DNA from: Pseudisothecium myosuroides
Taxonomy: Eukaryota; Streptophyta; Bryopsida; Hypnales; Lembophyllaceae
Direction of reading: 5' to 3'
Assembly: GCA_951799445.1 (NCBI GenBank)
Contig: OX637293.1
Location: 23,870,001 to 23,934,000 of the forward strand
Length of the DNA stretch: 64,000 nucleotides
Under the pieces are notes generated by a model. That model was not told the DNA's origin. It worked only from the letters and a program-made list of their open reading frames with translations, and ran no database searches. Of the stretch, positions 45,794 through 57,754 are shown piece by piece. Every line of letters starts with the position of its first letter. Positions within the stretch are counted from its first letter, which is position 1. A program made the position numbers and the translations under genes.

Positions 45794-48700
45794 ATGGCGT
45801 TGGAGGTTGTATGGATGCTCACAACGTTGATAATCCTGGCAACAGTCTGCATTGGAGTGTTTAAGGGCATCCTCGGTGACAGGGTTCTATACAGACGAGG
45901 ACCTCGTGACTTCCTTATTGACCGTTTGGCCAGGTTCTTCTCAATTCATCACTCACTGTTGTTTGGATCAATGAGGGTTTCGTTTTCCCGATGGTTGCTT
46001 TGCCTTCACAGTAGGAAACTCCGTCCCCTGACTTTGAGCTATTTTGAGTGATTTTCTTAGTAGAATGTTAATTTCAATTTCCAACTTCTTTTTCCTTTTT
46101 GAAGAGGATTCCACCGCACTAACTAAAAACACTTGTTCTTTGATACCATATGGATAAGTTCAAACATGGATTGTTTGCATACCATATGAAATAGTCATGG
46201 ATTTTCACAATTTTGTTCTGTGAGTGACTAAAACCGTGTGCAGGCTTTGGTATTTAGTTGTTAGGCATTGCCCTAGTCCCTACATTCTGGATCGTAACAT
46301 TTACTCATGGCAAAGGATCTTGTATGCGAGAAGGTTCACTTCCTTCACTCTCTTGAAGCTTTAACTTTAGAGACTTGCAATGTGCTACTCCCCACCATTT
46401 TCATGTCTCATTCCTTGATTGTTGGGGTGTTTAGATATGGAGATCACTTTACCATGTCATTGATGGGCAGAACGTACACGGTGATCAGTTCGCCTGAAAC
46501 CATCAAGTTTGTTCTTTCGACTGCCCATGCATCTTTTCCAGACGCCTTTCCCGTGCAGTTTGTTCGACTTCTCAGTGCGGATAAGTTTCAAGGTGAATGG
46601 CACCCCCACATCAGAAAGATTTTGCTTTCTGCTGTTGCAGGAGAAGGGCTTCAGAAGCTGGTCCCTTTCATCAGCTCCTTGGCTGAGAAAACTGTCAAGT
46701 CTTGGGAGAATCAAGCTGTGGTGAATACAGTGGAGGAGTTGGAAAAGGTCAGTAGTACAACTTTGTCTCGGAAGTCATTTGAACAGCATTTATGGACTTC
46801 TGCTCTCTTGATTATATGATTATGTGCTCAAAATTTACCCAGTTTGTTCAATGTGGGCCTTAAGCGCAAATTCTTATCATGTGGGTTTTTGCACAAAAAT
46901 GGTCATCACAGATATTGGGAAGGAGCAGGACAGCCGTCTACCTCCTCTAGCTTTCATTTACATGTTAGAATCATAATGGCTGTAATATTAAAGGTTGTTT
47001 AGGTTAATTGCAATTGTAAGGTAGAATTTGTGCTCATGGCTCTGTGCACTTTTAAGGACGAAGTGGCATGCATGAGGGTGCAGGTTATGTGTCTTGAAAA
47101 TGTCTTCCCTATTCTGAGAAATTGTTTGAATTCCCTCTCATTTAAAATTGACATAACATGCTATGTATCGTTATTCACTAAATTTTTTTCTGCAATACTG
47201 CGTCTAGTTTTTCTCTTGAGCAGAACAGTTCTGAAAGCTTACTGTTCATTGTTAGTGTTCATCTTCAGGAGATGTTCCCGATGATATATGTAGACTGTTC
47301 AACAGATGTTCAGATGTTCAGCAGAAGTTCCCCTTCAATGGTTATTTGATAGATCAATGATGGTACTCATACTGAAAATTTGAGGTGTCTGCAGTTTGCG
47401 TTTAATGTGGGGATGCGCCTTATTTGGAGGGATGTCGAACCGGGCTCGGAGGAAATGGACCAAATTAGGAACGAAATCTCCCGCGTTTCAGATGGTCTCG
47501 CGGCTTTACCCATCAATTTTCCTGGATTCGGTTTCCACAAGGCATTGAAGGTGTGTTTCCTACAGCATTTCCAGCCTTTTTAGTCATTTGTCTTCTAATG
47601 TTCCATATACTGAAAGAGGTAGAACCGGAGGTTGCTGCAAATTTTGAAGACAGTATTGAGTCTGCCAGTTGTGAGCCGATCTTAGAATATCTATTGTTTC
47701 CATGGAGGGGTGATTCAAGTCGCAACTTGCTCATGAACATTGCATAATATTCACCTGAGATTTTAATATTTGAGGTTGTTTGTGAGTCTAATTATGCACT
47801 TCTTGGTTTCACAGAGTTTGAAAACATAAATTAGGCTTCCATATCTTGAGTTGAGCTTCTTTGAGGGCTATATACAAATGTGTCGACCCTTTGATACATG
47901 TCTCCATGTTTATTTGACATGACTCTAGCTGAAAAATTCCAGCATGAGAACATTGGAATGTTGATGAACCAACTGTGTTGTCCACCTCATTGAATTGTTG
48001 AATCAGGCCAAACAAGTTCTTGAGTCCCACATTCAAAGTGAGATCTTGAGGAGAATTAAAGCTGGTATCCAACAAGATGACATATTGAATGCTCTTATGA
48101 GCATTAGGGAGGTTGAATCTCCGGATTATGAAATATGTGGCATCGCGATGGGAATTCTGTATGCTGCTTATGCTGCAAGTGGTGGCTTGATTCCTTGGGT
48201 TCTAAAATACCTGGATAACTATCCAGAAGTACGCCAACGCGTACAGGTGAAATCTGTTTTTCAATAAAGATTGATGATGAGATGACAAGCTTTCACAAAT
48301 TCTGTATTTGTGGACAGATACAAATACAAATTTTTTTCACTTGCTTTACACAAGTATGGTTGTAAGTCATAATTGTTACCTTCATAGGTAGGGAATTGAT
48401 ACATTGACTGCTACATAATTGCTACTTTTGACATGGAAGATAACACTTGGCAAATGATGAGGAAAGGTTGGAACAGTGTGAGATGACTCGAATCTGGAGG
48501 AGGGTTGTGTGAAAAAGTGGTTTGGCAGCACCTACTTGCCGCTAGTTCCAGCGGCTTGGTAGGTACTGTCAATGGCTGTCTCTTATGACCCTCCTTCAGA
48601 TTTGCAGAGTGACCTACTGTACATTTGTCTTGATTTCTAGTTGCTAGATATTAGATCACCACAGTGCTAATTGAGCCTTCAAAGATTTGTAACGCAAATC

Positions 48701-50984
48701 GTAACAGGAAGTGTTCTAAGTATAGAGTCTCTACACTATGTAATATAGTGTTATTTGGAAGTTTGCACTTTCCTTCAAATCTCATATTAGCATACTAATT
48801 TCATTCAGGAGGAACAAGATTGTCTTCGGCAAAAGATGACTGAGGATAAGTCACTGACCTGGTTCAAGCCCAAGAGCAGCATGCCTTACACTCTACAAGT
48901 AATTTGCTTTGGCCTATGCCTGTAATTGTAAATAGAAAATTTATTCATGAAATAGTATGATGTTTTCTACTTCAGTTATTGTTTGAATGTTATTGTTGGT
49001 ATTGCTTGAATTGCCGAAGTGGTTTAAGTTGCTTTTTGCTGTAATATGCTTCAGTTATTTTATGAATTCTGAAATTTGTCAATTTTTGCTACTAATTTTA
49101 CAATCATTGAGGTAATGTGTAGGTTATCAATGAGGTCTTGAGGATTGAATTTCTTACCATATCTCCACGGCAAGCCAACAAAGATGTTGACTACAATGGT
49201 AAAGGTTCCCTCCTATCACTTGTCTTCACTTACTGTATGGTTTAATTTGTCAAATGAGAGAAAGGGCTCTAAACTAGTGATTCACATAGCTTGATATGAC
49301 TTTGTTGAACTGGGAGGGGTTTGAGACCGTCATCCAGTCTTTGTCTTTATTATAGATCTATGTGTATCCTATATTTTAGAGCTTTTAGGTTCATTTAAGC
49401 AACTAAAAAATCAACCCTCTAAGCCCTTGAAATTCCTAAATTTTAACACATTCAAATTTGCCAAAATTACAAACATGAGGTTATTGTTCCTCAATTTCTA
49501 CTAGTTCCTTTAAGAATCAACTATTTTCACTTTTGGGCTAAAATCATTTTGAATTCAATTGAGTAATTGGAAGATACAATTTCTCAAAGACCAAAGTTTG
49601 AATGTTATTTTATGAAGTATTAATCACAAATTAAAAAGCTAGTGTGCTCAAAGCAAATAGAAGTATGAAGGTAATTGTGCTAGGCATTTAGTTTTGATTT
49701 TTTTTAGATATCTTTTGTTTTTTTAATATATTTCACTTCCTCACAGGTTTACTCTTCCGCAAAGGTTCATATGTGTGGGCATCAGAAACTTCTCTTCATC
49801 TTGATCCAAAATACCATTCAAGTCCCCGAGAGTTTAATCCATCCAGATTTGATGTATGTACATCCATATTTTTACAATCCAAAAATGGAATTATTTTTGA
49901 GTCTCAAGTCAACTAGAACTATTTTGATATGAGATTGCTTAGATCTCAAACATTTGCCGAGTCTAATCTTGGATTGCTGGAATTTGTTGTAGGAGATGCC
50001 TAAGCCAAATACTTTCCTACCTTTTGGCCAAGGTCCACATTCATGCCCTGGAAGTGAATTTACATTGACAAAGACAATGTTCATCATCCATCATCTTGTC
50101 ACAAATTACAGGTTAGAATACAGACATTGATTATACACATTGAAATGAATAAGAGTTTCAATGTTTGTCTTCCAGTATACTGATTATAGACAATGAAATG
50201 AACAATAGTTCCAATGTTTGTCTTCCAGTATATTGAGTATGCACAATGAAATGAACAATAGTTCCAATGTTTGTCTCTTATGTCAATTGTCATTTAGAAC
50301 GTGAAGATTACATATTGCAGACTAGCTACCTTGAGAATTGGAAGATGAAGAAGATTATTGTATATAATGTCAAGTTTTACAAGTCATTTCCTTGAATTTT
50401 GAACATGCAGATCTCTATTCAAAGGGATCACATTGCCTTGAAGGGTTATGAGTTTTGTTCTATTCTTGAATAGCTAAAAAAAGACGCAAAAGAATGCTTG
50501 CTTGAATGGACTAAGCTTTAAGACCCACAACTGGTCGAATTTGTACATGACAGGTTAAACCAATTGTAGGTCTTAAAGCTTCATTTGTTTGAGTAGGCAT
50601 TCTACTAGTGAGAGTAATACAATTGCCTTAAAACTCAAGCTTAAATTACAATTTTGGAATCAAATTTTCTTAAACCTCCCTTGAAGAAGTTCATTTGCAA
50701 TGTACCACTATGCATTTTTCCTCTTTACTTTCATAACAAAGGAAGTATCATAGATGAGTATTTGTCTTTAGATAAATTTTGATGGTGGAAGTCTTAGGCC
50801 TTGGAATAGAAGAATTTGAAATATAGTGGATGTTTGTTTGTGTATTTTGAGGAAATTGAAATTATGTGTATGTTATGCCTATTGCAGTTGGATAAGGTGT
50901 GGACATGACGAAAAAGTGACACAATATCCGATTAGGAAACTTAAAGGTTTTTCAATTCGTTTGGTCAAAAGGTGCACGACATGA
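45794..50984 (+). CDS. Cytochrome P450, CYP85 clan, gene 3 (nine exons, intact)
   Basis: Exons: 45794-46047, 46435-46747, 47395-47550, 48007-48246, 48809-48898, 49123-49198, 49747-49853, 49993-50111, 50888-50984. The exon sizes equal those of gene 1 (254, 313, 156, 240, 90, 76, 107, 119, 97) and join into 483 codons plus a stop. Present: an N-terminal membrane anchor, LPINFPGFGFHKALK, K-helix EVLR (E355, R358), FNPSRF, heme loop FGQGPHSCPGSEF with Cys430. The I-helix reads YAAYAASGG where AGxDTT is expected, so both the acid and the conserved Thr are replaced. The last exon has lost some basic residues compared with gene 1. Substrate unknown. It is either a diverged enzyme or a gene early in decay with its frame still open. 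Confidence 0.86.
48480..48614. mobile_element. Miniature inverted-repeat element in intron 4 of gene 3
   Basis: Same position and type as 34956-35083. The ends are AGATGACTCGAATCTGGAGG and CAGATTTGCAGAGTGACCT, more worn than in copy 2. Confidence 0.65.
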
Positions 50985-51333
50985 GAAGTTGAATTTTTAG
51001 TTTCACTAGGAAAAGGTGTTATATGAGATAGAATAAGCTTTGGGATAAGCAAGTGAAAAAAGATTACAACACATCTAGCATGTAATGCTTGGCTACTGTA
51101 TAAGTAAATCATTAATCTAGACATGCCTATTGCTCGATTAGAAAAAATGGTTCAAGGCAGCATAACTTTTGATCCAGGTACTCGGTCGGAAAAAAAATTA
51201 TATTCCTACTAAAGAGATATAAGTTTATACCTTTTTTGAAATTTTGTGAACATTCGACCAAAATTGACTTCATAAGAACCTACTTGGATTTTCAATCACT
51301 CTTTCAATGGACAATTGGCCTTTAAGGGGTTAA
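50985..51333 (+). mobile_element. 3' flank of gene 3 and partial family B element
   Basis: From about 51130 the sequence matches the right half of 58063-58613 (AAATTATATTCCTAC, then AAGAACCTA) and ends GGCCTTTAAGGGGTTAA at 51333. The left end was not found. Confidence 0.5.
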
Positions 51334-51839
51334 AACTTCATCTACTAATTTCTATCAATCTTTAACTCTAAATCAATTTTTCTTTGGAATATGGGACTTT
51401 GGCTTTAATACATATTTTTTAATTTAACCTTTTTTGGATGAATTTACTATTTTTCATCCATTTTTATTACAAGACTTCATCCATGTATATCTCTTTTGTT
51501 TTTTAAAATCTATTTTATAAGTTTAATATGTTTTTGAAAATATTTAGAAATCATCTACGAGGATCTTAGAATAATCTTGGAATTTAAACTACTTCTAAAG
51601 ATTTGAATTGAGCTTGAAAATTCTATTTTGTAGTTGACATTTAAAACAAAAGAGATTCATGGAAATGGTTTGCTAAATACATATCTCGGAATTGTTTTCT
51701 TCCAAGAAATGCTCAAAAACCGCCTTAGGACCTTTTTCAATCACCATCTTTGTAATGTCAAAGTGTGATTTTAGAACCTTGTTTTTCTTTTTTGCCCTCC
51801 GCTTAATCAAAGGGAAAAGGTGACTCTAATTCACTACTA

Positions 51840-52467
51840 AGGCTTTTATTAGAATTTTTTGTCTTGATTTTATCAAATCTCATATTTTTCAGAAATTTTA
51901 AAAAATTATTTTATATTTGAAAATCATTAAAATAATATGTCACGTTTTGAGTTTTAGGGATTTTGAGTACTATAGAGTCCCAAATTTATTGATCTAGGTC
52001 TGAAATTTCTATGATGTATTCCCATAGTAGGAAGTCATATTTCTACCAAGGGGAATTTAAAAATATTATACTTTATATCCTCTACATTGATGCAAAGAGG
52101 GCTCCCTTGCACGCTCAATTTTGAACATTAAAAATGGTTTCAAGACCATTATTTTGGTGAAATCTCTTCACCATGAAGTCTTTATAAATGGAAATTTTTA
52201 GTTTTTTTGAAATGTTTTTTTCCTATTTTTTACAAATTAAAACGTCCAAGTATCTATTTTTTGGCAATTTTTCAGTTTTCTAGTTCTCCTATTTAATGAA
52301 TTTTTTGGGGCTTTTCCATAATAGAATACCTTCTTTTTATAGGTCTTTTCATTGGTCTTATTTTCATATTTTTTTAAGAATGTTTTTCTAATTTTATGAA
52401 TATTCCAAAAAAAGGCCCAAAATTGCGAAAGTTGTCCAAAAACAAGAGGTCTTTCTTGCAATGACCC
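51840..52467 (-). mobile_element. Family A-related element, inverted relative to 28634-29355
   Basis: Ends TTTCTTGCAATGACCC at 52467. The interior on the minus strand matches the elements at 27.8-29.4 kb (TTTCACCAAAATAATGG, GAACCAT-like words). The left border is approximate. Confidence 0.45.
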
Positions 52468-52980
52468 TAGTACCAAAGTCAGTGAGTGGACTAATACAAT
52501 AATTTTTCCCTAGTTGACTAAGAAATAATGTCTCTTACGTCTAATATTTCCTTAGGAATTTTCTAATGACTTTCCTATGCAATTATCTTTCTTTTGTTTT
52601 TTTGGTACAAGAGTCAATGATGGTAATGAATTATATATTATGGTTTGCAAGTCAACGCTAATCTGTAGTTTGCTACTTTCAAATTCTCTAATTCTAATCC
52701 TATCCTTCTTTGCAGATGGTTATACTTTGATCTTAATTGTTCACTAGTAGAAAACTCAACGTCCAAATCAACATAAAACTGTTGTTTTTTTCTGTTGACT
52801 TGGTCGCGTTGATCATCAACTGAAATCTGTTGATTATTTCTGTTGATTTGGTCAATTTCAAGTTTTAAAAAAAATAATAATTAATTAATTTTTTTGGCTG
52901 TCCAAAATTTCCGGGCAGCAGAAAAGAATTTTTTCACACTGCCCGGAAATTTCGGGCAGCCCTAGCGGTCACCCGCCGCC

Positions 52981-53040
52981 CATGGGATTTGAATCCAAGA
53001 CCTCGGGCTTGGTAACCAAACGATCTAACCAACACACCAT
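52981..53040 (-). other. tRNA-like segment in the outer CACTA element
   Basis: On the minus strand GGTGTGTTGGTTAGATCG resembles an A box and GGATTCAAATCCC a B box, spaced as in a tRNA gene. No complete acceptor stem is formed. Probably a tRNA-derived module carried by this CACTA family, since the nested relative has one at the same place. Confidence 0.5.
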
Positions 53041-53049
53041 ACTTGTAAT

Positions 53050-53781
53050 GGGTGATTGCAAGAAACACCTGTCCTATTTGTTGCGTTTTACTACAATACT
53101 CATGAATTTTTTAGGAGTACTATTTAAATAGAAAACTAACTTTTAAAAAATTTAAAAAATATGGCTTATGTATATACCTTTAAAATGAAGGTTTTCACCA
53201 AAGGAAATTCATAGAAAGATTCTCTAAGTAGGAGAACTTGAAAGGTGCCAAATCTCAAGAAATTAGGACCTTTGATTCAAAAATTACTTTAAAATAGTAA
53301 AAATAAGTAAATACAAAAAAAAAACTGGCCATTCTTAAAAACTTTATATAGATGTTCAATCAACAAAAAATCGATGAAAATAATATTTTATTTGTTTCAA
53401 AATGCAAGCAGATGGAAGCTCACTTTGTAGACTTCCACACCACGTAGAATTAATTATTTTTGAAAATCCTTCGGTGAAAAGTTATACTTCTATATAAGGA
53501 ACAACTCCATATAATTTTCTTGATGTACCTTTTCAAAAAAGGTACTCAATAGTACTAAAAACCTCCAAAACCGCAAGTGTGACATCAATTTTGGGCCTAT
53601 TTTTGGTTAATAGACTATTTTTAAAAATTACCAAAAAATCAAGGAAGTTGTATGATAGTCATGAGTACCTTCCCTAGAAATATCAAGTCATTTGGAGTTA
53701 AAACACTACAGTTATCGCCAAAAAACAAATCAGCCCACGACGTGTGACACAAAATAGGACAAGTGTTTCTTGCAATTGCCC
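53050..53781 (-). mobile_element. Family A element, complete, in the outer CACTA element
   Basis: Starts GGGTGATTGCAAGAAACACC and ends GTTTCTTGCAATTGCCC, flanked by TAAT on both sides (4-bp duplication). It splits the sequence between the tRNA-like piece and the fold-back hairpin, which is unbroken in the inner CACTA element. Orientation is opposite to 22660-23389. Confidence 0.75.
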
Positions 53782-53849
53782 TAATCATATGTGAAATGTA
53801 TATATGTTTTTCTTACTTATTCATTTAGAATTTTGTATTATCAAACTTG

Positions 53850-54194
53850 GCAGACTTTGGCGTCCATTTAGACATAGGAAAACAACTTTTTTCAAAAAAC
53901 TTTGAACTAAAAAAAGTTGGTAAGTCAAGTTAAGTTTCATCTCCAAAAATCCGTTTGAGATTTGGAGACTCCAATCAAAAGTTATGGACAAATTTCAAAG
54001 AGGATGTTTGAAAATGTCAAAGAAAATGTCCCTTCCAACCCCTCTCTGAAATTTGTTCATAACTTTTGATTGGAGTCTTGAAATCTCAAACGGATTTTTG
54101 GAGATGAAACTTAACTTGACTTACCAACTTTTTCTAGTTCAACGTTTTTTGAAAAAAGTTGTTTTCCTATGCCAAAATGGCCACCAAAGTCTGC
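53850..54194. repeat. Fold-back hairpin in the outer CACTA element
   Basis: Two arms of about 170 bp meet near 54022 almost without a loop: GCAGACTTTGGCGTCC at the left end, and GGCCACCAAAGTCTGC at the right end. Inner words such as CCGTTTGAGATTTGGAG and its inverse are shared by both arms. Related to 55185-55543. Confidence 0.75.
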
Positions 54195-54837
54195 TGAGTT
54201 TTAGAAAAAAAAAAAATGCGAATGATTAAGTAAAAAAAAGTTCATTGTACGTAGTATTTGAACCCCGATGTTTAAACTCCTAAAGGACCAAATGGCGTTT
54301 TTTTGGCAACATAGCAATAATTGTGGGCATGCAACTTATTACAAATGGAATTTTTCTTGTTTTTCTTTAAAATTTTCACATAACATGTGGTCAAAGAGTA
54401 GCTTCAAGCTAGCCGCAACAATTTTTGTAACTTTTGATACATAATTAAAAGTTATTGCATGACATATAGTTTTAATTGCTTGGTGGGCAACTCGGGCAAC
54501 TAAAAAGAAATTGTTTTCTTAAGAATAAAAAATTTCAACTTCGTTTCCTAGATTTATATTTACTTGAAAAGCTTAGAATCATTTCATTTGTACTAACACT
54601 ACTAGAAACATCGTGACCAAAAGAACTAAAATTCAACGAAAAAATGTTGATTTTTTAGTCATTTACGGAGCGTTGTTTAGGACAAAAATTAACTAAAAAT
54701 TGTTGTTTTCTTTCTCTTTTTTTGGACAAATAGATAATAATAATAATTCTTTTTTTATAAATAATTTTTAAGAAAAACTTAATTTTTTTAACTGCCCAGA
54801 TTTTCAGGGCAGCATAAAAAATATTTTTTTTATGCTG

Positions 54838-55045
54838 CCCTACTATAGGGTAGGGCCACCTAGGCGGGGTGGGCAGCACCACCTAGGCAGCCCTGCCACC
54901 TCGGCGGGCGGGCAGCGCTACCTAGGCAGCCCTGCCACCTGGGCGGGCGGGCAACGCCACCTAGGCAGCCTTGCCACCTAGGCAACTCTGCCACCTAGGC
55001 GGGCGGGCAATGCCACCTCGGCAAACCGCCACGTGGGCGAGTGCT
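54838..55045 (+). repeat. GC-rich minisatellite in the inner CACTA element
   Basis: About four units of about 48 bp made of GGGCGGGCAGCGC, CACCTAGGCAGCC and CTGCCACC. It is strongly GC-rich in a region that is otherwise AT-rich. It follows a 20-bp hairpin of GGGCAGCAT and its inverse near 54810-54840. Confidence 0.75.
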
Positions 55046-55109
55046 GCCATAAGGGTTTAAACCTTGGACCTCGTGGTTGAGGTCCAAGGTCCTAACCACT
55101 ACACCATGC
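55045..55109 (-). other. tRNA-like segment (tRNA-Gln-like head) in the inner CACTA element
   Basis: On the minus strand the order is GGTGTAGTGGTTAGGAC (A-box-like), a 7-bp hairpin GGACCTC...GAGGTCC where the anticodon arm would be, and GGTTTAAACCC (B-box-like). The first part resembles plant tRNA-Gln. The anticodon loop and acceptor stem are not functional. Confidence 0.5.
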
Positions 55110-55184
55110 ATTGCTTCAAGTGTTTATATTGAATGTTGAATTCTATATATTTTGTTCTTCTAATTGATATTTGATTTGATTTGT

Positions 55185-55543
55185 GAAGTCAGCAGACTTT
55201 GGAGGCCATTTAGACATAGTAAAACAACTTTTTTCAAAAAACTTTGAACTAAAAAAAGTTTAATAATCAAGTTAACTTTCATCTCCAAAAATCCGTTTGA
55301 TATTTGGAGCCTCCAATCAAAAGTTATAGACAAAATTCAGAGAGGATGTTTGAAAATGTCAAACACAATGTCAATTCCAACCCCTCTCTGAACTTTGTCC
55401 ATAACTTTTGATTGGAGACTCCAAATGTAAAACGGATTTTTGGAGATGAAATTTAACTTGTTTTTCCAACTTTTTTTAGTCCAAAGTTTTTTGAAAAAAG
55501 TTCTTCTACTATGCCAAAATGACCGCCAAACTCTGCTGACTTC
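55185..55543. repeat. Fold-back hairpin in the inner CACTA element
   Basis: Starts GAAGTCAGCAGACTTTGG and ends CTCTGCTGACTTC, with arms of about 170 bp. Similar throughout to 53850-54194, so it is part of the CACTA family rather than a separate insertion. Confidence 0.72.
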
Positions 55544-56012
55544 AAAAAACACCAAATTGTGAATAATTAAGTTAAATAAAAAAAACTCTAGAATGAACAT
55601 AGAATTCCATTGGATCTAATTGTCAACAATCTTGTTGAAAGTGTGGATAAAAAATTTCAATCCCATTGAATCTAATTGTATTGGCTGCCCGGATTTGCCC
55701 GTTCATAGAAAAATGACTTTTTCAAACATAATTTTTTAATTGCAACTGCATATAAATTACTTTGAAATTTTTTAGGAATTGAGCAAGTAGTGAAATACAC
55801 TTTGAGTAAAGATTTCACAAGAATTGTATTCAACAAATTTATATTGCACTTGAATGGACCTGCCTAAGAATAAAAAATGACTTTAAATTATGCCCTAAGG
55901 CCTTAGGGTGTTAATTTGTTATTCGACATCATTATATCGACCCTATCTTAGTGCTATGGTACAAGAACATTCCAAAATCTTTCAATATTTTACAAATGTA
56001 TTATGTAGATTT

Positions 56013-56160
56013 CAAAGATTCCACGAGATTCCACAAGATTCTACAAGATTCCACAAGATTCTACAAGATTCCACAAGATTCTATAAGATTCTACAAGATT
56101 CCAAAAAAATTCCAAAAGAATCCAAAAGATTCTAAAAAGATTTTAAAAAGATTCTTGATT
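56013..56160 (+). repeat. AAGATTCCAC tandem repeats, inner CACTA element
   Basis: About a dozen 10-12 bp units alternating AAGATTCCAC and AAGATTCTAC, decaying into AAAAGATT to the right. Equivalent to 56840-56935 in the outer element. CACTA transposases bind sub-terminal repeats of this sort. Confidence 0.75.
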
Positions 56161-56839
56161 CCCTGAAATTCTGTTGATTTGGTCTTTGTTTTACTAGTAT
56201 TATTCATTACACTACTCAAATCAACAGAAAGGTTTACACAATTCTGTTGATTTTCACAGAAAGTTCAAAAATCAACAGAAATGGTCATTCTACTACCTCA
56301 AATAACAAAAATTTGTTTTTTTTTTGTTCATTTGGTCATGGTTTTCTAGTAGTGTAAGAAGAAAGGTATGAGGAGTTTTATTTTCTAGGCAATTAAGAAA
56401 TTTCTACTCAAAAATGAACTTTGAAGTCTTTTATTTAATTCAATTTGCAATATTTGCAAAAAAACAAAACCATTGAATGTAGATTATTTATTACAACATT
56501 ACAAACATTAGCATTGGAATTTTTCAATTGTGTTACTAAATTGTTAACAATTTAATATTTTAAATCATATTCTAATTCTTTTTTTATAAATATGGAATAT
56601 TTTTTGTTGAAATATTTTTTATTTATTTCCAACTTATTTCTTCAACATATTATGGAGAGTAACAAGTTGTAGGATCCACACATTTTTGTCCAAAAAGTTT
56701 GTAATGAAAGATGAAATCTAATTAATTATTTGAGAAGGGTTGAAAATACTTTCTTTTTGAAATCTAAGCGACATAATCTTACAATTGGTAAGGCTTTTAA
56801 TGTGTTAACCTTGCCCTGTTACAATGAAACAAAAACATT

Positions 56840-56935
56840 CTAAAAGATTCTAAAAGATTCCCAAAGATTCTATAAGATTCTATAAGATTCCTAAAAGATT
56901 CCATAAGATTCCAAAAAGATTCCAAAAAGATTCTA
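56840..56935 (+). repeat. AAAAGATTC tandem repeats, outer CACTA element
   Basis: About nine units of 10-12 bp (AAAAGATTC, ATAAGATTC variants) in the right sub-terminal region. Confidence 0.7.
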
Positions 56936-57138
56936 GATTCCTTGAAATTTTGTTGATTTGGTCATTGCACTATCCAAATCAACAGAAAGCGGTTGGTCAT
57001 TTTGTTGGCTTTCATAGAAAGTCCTTACACTGTTCTGAACAACAAAAATGAAAAGAAATCAGTTGATTTTCTGTTGATTTGGTTGTGGTTTTTCTACTAG
57101 TGGTTGCACTTCTTCATTCTATTTTTCCTTCTTCTCTC

Positions 57139-57256
57139 GACTTTTTCCTCTACTTCTTCTACATTTTGATTGCCCTTATTGCTTACTAACAATCCTTCAA
57201 ATTTGCTAGCTAGCAACAAGGGCAATCAAAATGTAGAAGAAGTAGAGGAAAAAGTC
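57139..57256 (+). repeat. Perfect 39-bp inverted repeat with a 40-nt loop
   Basis: The left arm, 57139-57177, starts GACTTTTTCCTC and ends GATTGCCCTT. The right arm, 57218-57256, is its exact inverse. The loop is 57178-57217. The structure lies 37 bp right of the outer CACTA element. It could be a small-RNA precursor, or a very small fold-back. Confidence 0.7.
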
Positions 57257-57394
57257 CTCAATTGGATTCGCCATGCTAAGGTGGAGAAGTTCAATTCTAT
57301 AATGCAAGAAGGGAAGTTGAACCCTAATCTAGTTATATTTTAACAACACAAAGGTGTTTTTTTTATACCCAACATTTGTTTTGTTTTGCCATAC

Positions 57395-57640
57395 TACTTG
57401 TGCACTGGCAGCTCCTTGCACTGGGGCCTCCTTGTGTTTGACCAGCTTGGATCTTCTAATGGGCTCATGGCCTTGGGCTTGCTCTGGCCATCCAATGGAT
57501 TCAAGCCTCGAGCTTCTCTCGCCGTTCAATGAACTTAATTAGGTCCTGGAACTTTCTCTAGCCATCCGATGAGCTCGCGGCCTCGGATTTGCTCTAGCCA
57601 TTTGATGGGCTTGGGGCCTCGGTTGCTGGCAGCATTTTTG
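57395..57640 (+). repeat. Degenerate minisatellite, about 60-bp units
   Basis: The phrase GCTCTAGCCATCCGATG followed by GGGCTTGGGGCCTCGG recurs three to four times with changes. The region is locally GC-rich, and its open frames on both strands come from this composition. Confidence 0.55.
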
Positions 57641-57754
57641 TTTTGGACTGTAGCAGTCACTGTGCAAGGAATACATGCTGGTCCTTCCAAAATTAGACCT
57701 CTGTGTATGAGCCACGATACTAGAGTCTGGCACTTAAACGCCCCCAAAAAAACC

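Larger units (their letters stand above)
54597..56354 (+). mobile_element. CACTA-type element (inner), nested in the outer one
   Basis: Starts CACTACTAGAAACATCG and ends GGTTTTCTAGTAGTG. TAA is duplicated on both sides (54594-54596 and 56355-56357). It has the same internal order as the outer element: GGGCAGCA/TGCTGCCC hairpin, GC-rich part, tRNA-like piece, fold-back hairpin, GATTC tandem repeats, and CTGTTGATTTGG words. So a family member inserted into a relative. No transposase frame. Confidence 0.85.
52742..57102 (+). mobile_element. CACTA-type element (outer), nested host of other elements
   Basis: Starts CACTAGTAGAAAACTC and ends GGTTTTTCTACTAGTG. GTT is duplicated on both sides (52739-52741 and 57103-57105). 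Left sub-terminal repeats are of the type CTGTTGATTTGGTC. The right end has tandem AAAAGATTC units (56840-56935) and TCAACAGAAAG words. It contains a tRNA-like piece, a fold-back hairpin, a family A insertion and a second CACTA element. No transposase frame, so non-autonomous. Without its guests it is about 1.9 kb. Confidence 0.85.

Noticed and set aside
52981..55109. Functional tRNA genes
   Set aside because: The A and B boxes are recognisable but the acceptor stems do not close and the anticodon arms are altered. Listed as tRNA-like only.
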